Below are positions 7,433-14,772 of a stretch of 64,000 nucleotides of DNA, piece after piece; the stretch's first letter is position 1, and each line of letters begins with the position of its first letter. The stretch spans positions 1-64,000 of the forward strand of contig JAZRXD010000100.1 of assembly GCA_045600045.1 (NCBI GenBank), given 5' to 3'. This DNA is from UBA1715 sp045600045 (GTDB lineage: Bacteria > Bacteroidota > Bacteroidia > Bacteroidales > UBA1715). Under the pieces are notes generated by a model. It searched no databases, was not told the DNA's origin, and worked only from the letters and a program-made list of their open reading frames with translations. A program made the position numbers and the translations under genes.

Positions 7433-8299
7433 TTAGCGAATCATTTGTTCTATTGGACAAACTAAAATTCCTTCGGCACCAGCTTCGCGAACTTTTTCAA
7501 TAATATCCCAAAAATCGTCTTCGTTGATTACCGAATGAACCGAACTCCATCCTGGTTCTTTCAAAGGCATAACTGTTGGACTTTTCATTCCAGGAAGAAG
7601 ACTTGTAACTTTGTCTATTGCAGAATTTGGAACATTCATTAAAATGTATTTGTTGCTTGATGCAGCTTTTACAGCTTCAATGCGAAGCATCCATTTGTCG
7701 AGTAAAGCTTGTTTTTCGGCAGTAAGGTTTTTGTTACCGATAAGAGCAGCTTCCGATTTGTAAATTGTTTGAACTTCTTTCAAACCATTGCTTAATAATG
7801 TTCCGCCAGATTCTACAATGTCGCAGATTGCGTCTGTCAAGCCAATTGTAGGGGCTATTTCCACAGAACCGCTAATTTCGTGGATTTCAGCCGTTACATT
7901 ATTTTCTTTCAAATAGTTTCCGAGAATTGTCGGATATGAAGTTGCGATTCGTTTGCCTTCCAACGAATGGATGTCTGTATAATCAAATGCGTTTGGAACT
8001 GCAATCGAAAGACGACAACCAGCAAACCCAAGTTTTTTGATGATATTTACATCTTTGTTTTGCTCGTCTATTTCGTTCATTCCCAAAATACCGAAATCTG
8101 CAACGCCGTCGGCAACATAGCCAGGAATATCATCGTCGCGAAGGAAAAGAATTTCCATAGGGAAGTTGAATGCCTGTGTTTTTAATCTGCTTGAGTTGGA
8201 GATGAATTTGATACCGCAATTTTTAAGTAATTCGATTGTCTTTTCACTCAAGCGACCTTTCTTTTGAATCGCTAATTTGATAACTGTTTCTTGTTCCAT
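7433..8299 (-). CDS. hisG: ATP phosphoribosyltransferase, long form
   Basis: 288 residues. It is the first committed enzyme of histidine synthesis, joining ATP and PRPP. The start IKLAIQKKGRLSEKTIELLK is typical of HisG. Other landmarks are DDIPGYVADGVADFGILG, the PRPP-binding region ISGSVEIAPTIGLTDAICDIVESGGTL, and a C-terminal regulatory ACT-like domain (about 215-288; PTVMPLKEPGWSSVHSVI). The length marks the long, histidine-inhibited form that does not need HisZ. It is the first gene after the leader-peptide attenuator at 8324-8411, so it is controlled both by feedback and by attenuation. Confidence 0.97.
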   Translation of the reverse strand: MEQETVIKLAIQKKGRLSEKTIELLKNCGIKFISNSSRLKTQAFNFPMEILFLRDDDIPGYVADGVADFGILGMNEIDEQNKDVNIIKKLGFAGCRLSIAVPNAFDYTDIHSLEGKRIATSYPTILGNYLKENNVTAEIHEISGSVEIAPTIGLTDAICDIVESGGTLLSNGLKEVQTIYKSEAALIGNKNLTAEKQALLDKWMLRIEAVKAASSNKYILMNVPNSAIDKVTSLLPGMKSPTVMPLKEPGWSSVHSVINEDDFWDIIEKVREAGAEGILVCPIEQMIR

Positions 8300-8323
8300 T
8301 TTTGTTTTAATAAGTTATTATTC

Positions 8324-8356
8324 AAAAAAAAAGGCTTGCCTGAAGCAAACCTTTTT
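8324..8356 (-). terminator. Attenuator terminator in front of hisG
   Basis: On the minus strand AAAAAGGTTTGC, loop TTCAG and GCAAGCCTTTTT form a 12-bp stem with one U-G pair, followed by nine T in all. The hairpin ends about 25 bases before the hisG ATG. The GCTTCAG of its 5' arm and loop (8340-8346) can pair instead with CTGAATGC (8364-8371) as an antiterminator. Confidence 0.85.
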
Positions 8357-8387
8357 ATATTGTGCATTCAGTTTGTTTTCCGAGTAA

Positions 8388-8411
8388 TTATATAGAATGA
8401 TGATGAATCAT
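8388..8411 (-). CDS. His-operon leader peptide MIHHHSI
   Basis: The minus strand reads ATG ATT CAT CAT CAT TCT ATA TAA, a seven-residue ORF with three consecutive His codons. It lies 31 bases before a terminator hairpin and about 90 bases before hisG. This is the classic layout of histidine attenuation: ribosomes stalled on His codons would free CTGAATGC (8364-8371) to break the terminator. A second pairing, AAGCAAA around the leader start (8411-8417) with TTTGCTT of the terminator (8343-8349), may also take part. It is too small for gene finders. Confidence 0.75.
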   Translation of the reverse strand: MIHHHSI

Positions 8412-8453
8412 TTGCTTTTATTTTTTGCAATAATACAAAAAAATGTTGGAATA

Positions 8454-9911
8454 CTACTTGTTCGGAATATTTTTTAATGTAATTAAAAGTGCGTTCCACG
8501 TTTTCTCAACTGACGGAATTTCAACAACTTCATTAGGTGAATGAGGCCCTTTTATGTTCGGACCAAACGAAACAGCTTCCATTTGAGGAAATGTGTTTGC
8601 AAAAATTCCACATTCCAATCCTGCGTGAATTACGTTTACGTTTGTTTCTGTTTCAAAAACTTTTGCAAATGATTCTTTTGTAATTGTTAAAAGTTTTGAA
8701 TTCCAATTTGGTTGCCAACCTGGATATTCTCCTGCAAATTCGGTTTTAGCACCATATAATTCAAAAATCGCTTTTTGAGCGTTTGCAAGTTTCAACTTAT
8801 TATTTTTGTCGGTGCTGCGAAGTAAACATCCAACCGAAAGTTTGTTGTTTTTTGTTGTTACAAACGACAAATTTGTTGATGTGTTGAGAATTTTGCAGTT
8901 ATGGTTTTCGTATTTCACAGGCCCATTCGGACAATTTACGATTGCGCGAATGATTCCTGCTGTTTGTTCTTGTGAAATGGCTTTTGTTTCGGCGATAGTT
9001 TCGGCCGTGATGCACGAAAAATTTGGATCGGTTTGCATGAATTGTGATTCCTTTTCGGCAACAAATCGTTCGAACATTTTGTGAAATACATTTTCGAATG
9101 AGCGATTGAATGCAACGATAGCTGTTGCTTCGCGGGGAATTGCATTCCGCATATTTCCTCCGTTGAATGAAATCAAACGTAATTCGGTTTTCTCCATTAT
9201 TTCGTACAAAAATTCGCACAAAACTTTGTTTGCGTTAGCTCTATTTAGAATTATTTCGAAACCAGAATGTCCGCCTGTTAATCCTGAAACAGAAATCGTA
9301 TAAACTTTTTCGTGTCCTATGAGGTCGGAATATTCTAGGTCGAAAGTGAAATTTGCGTCTAATCCGCCAGCTCCGCCAATTGTGATTTCGTTTTCGTTTT
9401 CGGAATCAAGATTGAGTAAATATTTTGCTTGAATATCGTCTGGTTTTAGTGCAAAAGCGCCTGTCATTCCTGTTTCTTCGTCAATAGTGAAAACGGCTTG
9501 GATTGGTCCGTGTTCAATATCTTTCGCATCGAGGATGGAGAGAATCATAGCGACGCCCATACCATTGTCGGCGCCAAGTGTCGTGCCGTTTGCTCGGACA
9601 AAATTCCCGTCAATATAAGCTTCGATAGGATCGGTTAGAAAATTATGGTTGCTGTCGTTTCTTTTTTGCGGAACCATATCGACATGGGCTTGTAAAACAA
9701 CAGGTTCTTTTGTATCGAAACCTGGAGTTGCGGGCTTTTCGATAAAAACATTGCCCACGGCATTTTGTCGATGTTTCAGATTCCTTTTTTCTGCGAAATT
9801 GACAAGATATTTAGTAATTTTTTCTTCGTATTTCGAAGGACGTGGAATTTGACAGATTTCGTCAAATTTTTGCCAGACGCATGTCGGTTGTAAATATGAA
9901 ATTTCAGACAT
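8454..9911 (-). CDS. pepD: Aminoacyl-histidine dipeptidase (PepD, M20C)
   Basis: 485 residues, the usual size of PepD. It hydrolyses Xaa-His and other dipeptides in the cytosol using a di-zinc centre. Metal and catalytic motifs are LQAHVDMVPQK (His, Asp), GTTLGADNGMGVAM (Asp), IDEETGMTGAFAL (Glu-Glu), SGLTGGHSG in the dimerisation region, and a C-terminal GPNIKGPHSPNEVVEI segment with the last His ligand. It lies between hisIE and the hisG leader on the same strand, so peptide-derived histidine recovery sits next to histidine synthesis. The 43 bases between its stop and the leader peptide may carry the leader promoter. Confidence 0.93.
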   Translation of the reverse strand: MSEISYLQPTCVWQKFDEICQIPRPSKYEEKITKYLVNFAEKRNLKHRQNAVGNVFIEKPATPGFDTKEPVVLQAHVDMVPQKRNDSNHNFLTDPIEAYIDGNFVRANGTTLGADNGMGVAMILSILDAKDIEHGPIQAVFTIDEETGMTGAFALKPDDIQAKYLLNLDSENENEITIGGAGGLDANFTFDLEYSDLIGHEKVYTISVSGLTGGHSGFEIILNRANANKVLCEFLYEIMEKTELRLISFNGGNMRNAIPREATAIVAFNRSFENVFHKMFERFVAEKESQFMQTDPNFSCITAETIAETKAISQEQTAGIIRAIVNCPNGPVKYENHNCKILNTSTNLSFVTTKNNKLSVGCLLRSTDKNNKLKLANAQKAIFELYGAKTEFAGEYPGWQPNWNSKLLTITKESFAKVFETETNVNVIHAGLECGIFANTFPQMEAVSFGPNIKGPHSPNEVVEIPSVEKTWNALLITLKNIPNK

Positions 9912-9932
9912 AGCAAATAGTAACTTTGCTGA

Positions 9933-10550
9933 TTATTTTGTTGATCTTTTTGGTAATTCGTTTGCGATATCTTCGATTCTTAAACCTTTTGCGGCAAGTA
10001 ATGCCATAAAATTGTAGAGCAGGTCGCCGCTTTTTTCAATCAATCCTTCTTGTGTTCCGTTTGTCACTTGTATGATTGTCTTAATTGCGTTTTCGCCAAC
10101 TTCTTGGGCTAATTTGTTTACACCGCCTTTTTTTATCAGTTTTGTTATTTCTGAATCTTCTGGAAGTTCTGCAACTTCTTTTGCCACATGGTCTTGTATG
10201 GTCGACAAGGTTACGATTCCGCCTTTGTTTTCTTCGGCCCAGCAAGTGTCGGTTCCTTTGTGGCAAGTTGGCCCAATAGGATGAGCTTTAATCAAAAGCG
10301 TGTCGTTGTCGCAGTCAACTTTTATATCAACTAAGTTTAAAAAATTTCCTGAAGTTTCGCCTTTTGTCCACAAAGTTTGTCGTGAACGACTATAGAAAGT
10401 TACTTTACCAGTTGATAGAGTTTTATCGAAAGCCTCTTGGTTCATAAAACCAAGCATAAGGACTACACGAGTATCGGCATCTTGAACGATTGCCGGAATT
10501 AGTCCGTCGGCGTATTTTGAAAAATTTAGTACCATTTTTTTTGCGTTCAA
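9933..10550 (-). CDS. hisIE: Bifunctional phosphoribosyl-AMP cyclohydrolase / phosphoribosyl-ATP pyrophosphatase
   Basis: 205 residues. The HisI half (about 10-110) has VLMLGFMNQEAFDKTLSTG, VTFYSRSRQTLWTKGETSGN and the Cys zinc ligands in DCDNDTLLIKAHPIGPTCH and TCW. The HisE half (about 115-200) is the all-helical MazG-like pyrophosphatase with ELPEDSEITKLIKKGGVNKLAQEVGENA. It catalyses the second and third steps of histidine synthesis. It lies 16 bases after hisF and 21 bases before pepD, so the three are probably one transcript. Confidence 0.96.
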   Translation of the reverse strand: MNAKKMVLNFSKYADGLIPAIVQDADTRVVLMLGFMNQEAFDKTLSTGKVTFYSRSRQTLWTKGETSGNFLNLVDIKVDCDNDTLLIKAHPIGPTCHKGTDTCWAEENKGGIVTLSTIQDHVAKEVAELPEDSEITKLIKKGGVNKLAQEVGENAIKTIIQVTNGTQEGLIEKSGDLLYNFMALLAAKGLRIEDIANELPKRSTK

Positions 10551-10566
10551 AACAAGGTTATACTTG

Positions 10567-11319
10567 CTATCTTACAGGAATATTTTGTGTTCGTAAGTAA
10601 TTTTTTAATTCGGGAATTGAAATTTCCTTAAAGTGGAAAATACTTGCAGCAAGTGCTGCGTCGGCTTTTCCTTCGGTAAATACATCTTTGAAATGTTCCA
10701 TTGTTCCTGCTCCGCCTGAAGCAATCACAGGAATGTCAACCATTTCCGAAACTTGTCGTGTTATTTCGTTTGCAAATCCACCTTTTGTTCCGTCGTGGTT
10801 CATCGATGTTAGTAGAATTTCACCTGCTCCGCGGTCGTAAACTTCGCGAACCCAATCCAATGTCTTTATGTCTGTTGCCTGATGTCCTCCGTGAGTATGC
10901 ACCATCCACGTATCGTCGTGCAATTTTGTGTCGATAGCAACCACAATACATTGTGAACCAAATTCTTTTGCTAATTCAGTGATTAGTTGGGGATTATAGA
11001 CAGCAGCTGAGTTTATGGAAATTTTGTCTGCACCGGCTGCAAGTAATACGCCTACATCGTGCACCGATTTAATTCCGCCTCCAACGGTGAAAGGAATATT
11101 TAAATGAAGGGCAATCTTTTTTACCAATTCGGCAAACGTGTCACGTCCTTCAATTGTTGCCGTAATATCTAGGAATGTAAGTTCATCGGCGCCTTGTTCG
11201 GCATACATTGCACCAAGTTCAACAGGATCGCCGGCATCGCGCAAACCTAAAAAGTTGATACCTTTTACTGTGCGTCCGTCTTTTATATCGAGGCAAGGAA
11301 TGATTCGTTTAGCCAACAT
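10567..11319 (-). CDS. hisF: Imidazole glycerol phosphate synthase, cyclase subunit
   Basis: 250 residues from the ATG at 11319 (MLAKRIIPCLDIKDGRTVKG). An upstream in-frame ATG at 11397 would add 26 non-HisF residues lying inside gldG, so it is rejected. It is a TIM barrel that turns PRFAR and ammonia from HisH into imidazole glycerol phosphate and AICAR. The catalytic Asp in CLDIKDG and the one in VVAIDTK are present, with the phosphate loops GGGIKS and ASGGAGTMEHF. Its start overlaps the gldG stop by 11 bases. hisH, hisA, hisB and hisC are not in the window. Confidence 0.96.
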   Translation of the reverse strand: MLAKRIIPCLDIKDGRTVKGINFLGLRDAGDPVELGAMYAEQGADELTFLDITATIEGRDTFAELVKKIALHLNIPFTVGGGIKSVHDVGVLLAAGADKISINSAAVYNPQLITELAKEFGSQCIVVAIDTKLHDDTWMVHTHGGHQATDIKTLDWVREVYDRGAGEILLTSMNHDGTKGGFANEITRQVSEMVDIPVIASGGAGTMEHFKDVFTEGKADAALAASIFHFKEISIPELKNYLRTQNIPVR

Positions 11320-13069
11320 ATTTCTTCGAGAATTTATATTTTTTGACAAGTGAAATGCAAATACCGGCCAACGAAATGAGAAGTATTGGTAATACAATGT
11401 TGAATAGTCGCCAGTATGTTTTTTCGTCTATTATTCTGTTTTTGTTCAATAAGCGAATGGTGATTTCGCGGGCGCGGACCGACAATAAATCTGAATCACC
11501 GCACAAGTAACTAACTGCATTCATAAAAAAATCCAAGTTGCCTGTGTAGGCACGTTTGTCGAACGAGAAGTATTTGTAGTAATACAATGGTTTTGGAATT
11601 GTGTCGCCATTGGTCACATCGATTTCGTTTCTGATAATATCGCCGTCCGAAACAACTATGATTTTGTTGCTGTCGGAGGCTTGCTTTCTGTTGAAGTTTT
11701 GAGGAGTTTTTATTACGCTGTTTTCCAACGGAGATTTTCTGGATTGGTAAAGCGAATTGTTTTGTCCTTCCAACAAAACGGCGGTAGGGACATAATATTT
11801 GTTGAAAAATGCCTTGTCCGGATTGTTTTGAAGAACTTGAAAACCAACTGTATTTGGCGTTGAAAGAATACGTGAATAAGCCGATGAATTCAACAAAATA
11901 GTCTTTTTAATTCCTGTTGCTTCCAAAGTGTCGATTGTGCTAGCAAATTCTGCTTTCACCACGTCAATGTTTTTTGTTATGAGATGTTCTTCGGCAGGTT
12001 TGAACAACGGAAAATAATACCAAGGAATTGGTGCAAAGCGTGGCTGTTCGCCGAATGCGGCTACGTTCATTGGAATTTTAGCACATTGGTTGTCAAGCAA
12101 AATTGTGGCATTGATTCGAACGCCAAGATTGAACAATAGGTCGGAAATGTTTAGATCTTTTGGAATTGCGAACGTGTATGGATTTGTTTTGAGTGAATCC
12201 AAACTTACGTCCACGTTATCGGACAAAAACAACACGTTACCGTTGTTCATAATATATTGGTCGATTGCGTATTTGTCTTGCTCGTTGAATGCTTTTGTTG
12301 GTTCTGCAATAATGAGTGCATCGTATTTTGTTATGGAATCAAGCAATTCTTGTGTAGAAACTCTGTCAATGTTGTAAATGTCTAATAAAGAAATAGTTGC
12401 ATCGTAGGTGTAGAGTAGTGGGATTTCGCCGTGACCAGTTAAAAAGGCGATGTTTTTTCGTGTCTCGGTGGTAAGTTGTTTAATTGCTTTTACACATTGG
12501 TATTCCAATTTTTGCAATGCCGTATTTATTTGTTCTTCAGAGGAATTGCCCAATGCGTTGCTCAACATGTTCACTGTTACGAATTTTTGCGAAGTTGAAA
12601 TAATCAAGCCAGGTACAACATAGCGTTGAACAACTTTCCCGTTTTCGTCTTCTTCTTGAATTGTGTATGGTGTTAATCCGTAAGAATCGTGCAATCGGTT
12701 GATTGTATGTTTGAAGTTGTTTTTCCCATCGCCAATTTTTTGTGGATCAATAAATTTGATAAGGAATTTGTTTTTCCCTGCAATTTGTTGGAATTCGTTC
12801 AATAAATCGGAAACTTCGCGTTGCATTTTTGTGAAAGCAACGGGTAAATCTCCTGTAAGATAGACGGTTACACGAATTGTGTCGTTTAAATTTTCCAATG
12901 TTTCTTTTGTTGCGTTGGAAAGAGTGAATCGCCCTTCTTCTGTTAAGTCGAAACGGCTGTGTTTTAGTCCGCTAATCCAAAGTACGAGAATAAGTGCGGC
13001 AACTGCAATTGCAATCTTTTTTAATGTTGGTGTGAATTTCGAAGCCATATTATTTTCGTTTTTTTGCAA
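11309..13069 (-). CDS. gldG: Gliding-motility-type ABC transporter substrate/auxiliary protein GldG
   Basis: 586 residues. An N-terminal membrane segment (about 15-35) and a large periplasmic region follow the GldG pattern: SRFDLTEEGRFTLSNATKETL at the start, RVTVYLTGDLPVAF, GEIPLLYTYD, and a DALIIAEPTKAF segment of an ABC-type auxiliary domain. A single C-terminal membrane helix (about 555-575) is followed by Lys-rich residues. GldG works with the permease GldF and the ATPase GldA, which is not in the window. In non-gliding Bacteroidales these genes persist with an unclear role. Its start overlaps the end of gldF by 20 bases. Confidence 0.88.
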   Translation of the reverse strand: MQKNENNMASKFTPTLKKIAIAVAALILVLWISGLKHSRFDLTEEGRFTLSNATKETLENLNDTIRVTVYLTGDLPVAFTKMQREVSDLLNEFQQIAGKNKFLIKFIDPQKIGDGKNNFKHTINRLHDSYGLTPYTIQEEDENGKVVQRYVVPGLIISTSQKFVTVNMLSNALGNSSEEQINTALQKLEYQCVKAIKQLTTETRKNIAFLTGHGEIPLLYTYDATISLLDIYNIDRVSTQELLDSITKYDALIIAEPTKAFNEQDKYAIDQYIMNNGNVLFLSDNVDVSLDSLKTNPYTFAIPKDLNISDLLFNLGVRINATILLDNQCAKIPMNVAAFGEQPRFAPIPWYYFPLFKPAEEHLITKNIDVVKAEFASTIDTLEATGIKKTILLNSSAYSRILSTPNTVGFQVLQNNPDKAFFNKYYVPTAVLLEGQNNSLYQSRKSPLENSVIKTPQNFNRKQASDSNKIIVVSDGDIIRNEIDVTNGDTIPKPLYYYKYFSFDKRAYTGNLDFFMNAVSYLCGDSDLLSVRAREITIRLLNKNRIIDEKTYWRLFNIVLPILLISLAGICISLVKKYKFSKKYVG

Positions 13070-13772
13070 TTGAAAGCGTTGTTAGATATAGGAAAAATGC
13101 GATGAAACATACAAAATAAAGAATGTCGCGGGTGTCAATCACACCACGGCTTATTGAATTGTAATGTTCATCAATTCCAATGGTTGTGAGAAATGACAAA
13201 CTTGGAATTGTTTCTGCAATAAAGTCGAATCCGATAAAGAAAACGAAACAAGTTGCTGCTGTAATTATAAATGCAACGATTTGATTTTCTGTGAGTGACG
13301 AAATCAATGTGCCGATTGAAAGATAAATGCCGCCCAAAAAGAATAATCCAATGTAAGCTCCAATTGTGGCTCCCATATCAAGGTTCCCAACCGGACTTCC
13401 CAGTGCGTAAACTGTTATTACATAAAGGATTGTTGGAATGAGTGCGAAAAACAAAAGAACGATTCCTGCCAAAAATTTGCCGAAAACTATCGAAAAATCG
13501 GTGATTGGCATTGTTAGTAGCAATTCAATAGTTCCGGATTTTGATTCTTCGCTGAAAAAACGCATTGAAATTGCAGGAATGAGGAATAAAAAAATCCATG
13601 GTGCCAAAATGAACAGCCCGTCTATATTGGCGTAGCCGGAATTCAAAATATTGAAATCTCCGTCGAAAACAAACAGGAATAATCCAGTCGCCAATATGAA
13701 AACGGCTAAAACCAAATATCCAATAAGTGAACTGAAAAAACTGGATAATTCCTTTCGAAATAGTGCAATCAT
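13050..13772 (-). CDS. gldF: Gliding-motility-type ABC transporter permease GldF
   Basis: 240 residues with six membrane helices, starting MIALFRKELSSFFSSLIGYLV, the typical ABC-2 permease/GldF beginning. Family landmarks are the MRFFSEESKSGTIELLLTMP motif between helices two and three, and ISRGVIDTRDILYFVCF before the last helix. It forms the membrane channel of the GldFG complex. It is the first gene of the gldF-gldG-hisF-hisIE-pepD string. Confidence 0.9.
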   Translation of the reverse strand: MIALFRKELSSFFSSLIGYLVLAVFILATGLFLFVFDGDFNILNSGYANIDGLFILAPWIFLFLIPAISMRFFSEESKSGTIELLLTMPITDFSIVFGKFLAGIVLLFFALIPTILYVITVYALGSPVGNLDMGATIGAYIGLFFLGGIYLSIGTLISSLTENQIVAFIITAATCFVFFIGFDFIAETIPSLSFLTTIGIDEHYNSISRGVIDTRDILYFVCFIAFFLYLTTLSIAKKRK

Positions 13773-13885
13773 AATCTCTAAATTGACGGTGCGAATATAA
13801 TAAATATTCTGGTTGGTTTTTACAACAAAATGTAAAGTCGTGCGACAAGGGAAATAACTAAATTTATTTACATTTACGCGGATTT

Positions 13886-14680
13886 GTGAAATTCGGGAAA
13901 ATGGAAGGCAAATGTGATTTTTTCAAACTGTTGATTTTTGCGTTACTTGGCGTTGTGGCATTGTCATCGTGTGCTGAATTACGTTTGCCGGAAAAGAAGA
14001 TAAAAACATCGGCATGGGAAGATAGAACCTCGTTTGTTGTAAAAAGCAGTAATGATTGGGATATTGTTTATAACTCGGATTGGGTATGGACGGGAGGTAA
14101 AACCGTTGATGAAAATGGCACTGCTACGGTAAGTATCAGAATCCTCAAAAATCATAGTTTTAATTCTCGAGTTGGAATAATCAAGATTCGGTCTAATCAA
14201 AAGGATTATATAATAAAAGTTTGCCAAGATGGTGTGCGTATGAAGCGGGAATCGGGCGATTTAGGATTGAGCGTGGAATGGGATACTTGTAATTTGGGGG
14301 CGGCGAAGTCAAACGAGGCTGGAAATTTATATAAATGGGATGAAATACACGATTACGAAAATAATGGATATAGATTGCCGACAAAAGACGAGCAAGATGA
14401 ATTGTTGACAAATTGTATTTGTGTTGCTGGTGAAAAAAACGGTACTTATGGCGAATGGTTAATCGCAAAAAATGGAAATGCAATTTTCTTTCCAACTACT
14501 GGCGATCTTTACAAGTCAAAGATTACGGGTGTTGATAGTTGTGGGTGCTATTGGTCTTCGTCAAAGTCTAGGATTTTTATGTATGCGTTGACATTTCGTA
14601 AAAATGATTACTCACATACTCATTTAACAGGATTCAGTTATGAACATGGTTTTGCCGTGCGTCTTGTACGTAAAAAGTAA
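13886..14680 (+). CDS. Lipoprotein with BACON-like and FISUMP-type domains
   Basis: 264 residues. A lipoprotein signal with lipobox VVALSSC (Cys near residue 29) is followed by a BACON-like Ig domain (about 40-115: SSNDWDIVYNSDWVWTG, then GIIKIRSNQKDYIIKVCQDG). The C-terminal part resembles the Fibrobacter succinogenes major paralogous domain (GLSVEWDTCNLGA, NGYRLPTKDEQDEL, CGCYWSSSKS, GFAVRLVRKK). The start is a GTG; an internal ATG five codons on (MEGKCDFF) is an alternative. It is likely an outer-membrane surface lipoprotein. It has its own promoter region, divergent from gldF, and its ligand is unknown. Confidence 0.75.
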   Translation: MKFGKMEGKCDFFKLLIFALLGVVALSSCAELRLPEKKIKTSAWEDRTSFVVKSSNDWDIVYNSDWVWTGGKTVDENGTATVSIRILKNHSFNSRVGIIKIRSNQKDYIIKVCQDGVRMKRESGDLGLSVEWDTCNLGAAKSNEAGNLYKWDEIHDYENNGYRLPTKDEQDELLTNCICVAGEKNGTYGEWLIAKNGNAIFFPTTGDLYKSKITGVDSCGCYWSSSKSRIFMYALTFRKNDYSHTHLTGFSYEHGFAVRLVRKK

Positions 14681-14746
14681 AATTGGTTGTCTAATTTTTT
14701 TCGTGTTATAGTTATACTATGATAGTAAAGAAATTAATCTTTTTTT

Positions 14747-14754
14747 TACCTTTG
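14747..14754 (+). promoter_or_regulatory. -7 promoter box TACCTTTG for the GH13 gene
   Basis: TACCTTTG matches TAnnTTTG and lies 18 bases before the ATG of the glycoside hydrolase gene. The run AAATTAATCTTTT just upstream resembles the bases before the susC promoter. Confidence 0.5.
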
Positions 14755-14772
14755 GACAAATAAGTTTTCAAG

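Noticed and set aside
11319..11397. An upstream ATG extending HisF by 26 residues
   Set aside because: The added residues do not fit HisF and lie inside gldG; the family start MLAKRIIPCLDIKDG is at 11319.
14731..14742. A shared ATTAATCTTTT motif upstream of the GH13, susC and ATPase genes as a regulator site
   Set aside because: It is AT-rich and short, and likely to recur by chance; only the position near promoters is suggestive.
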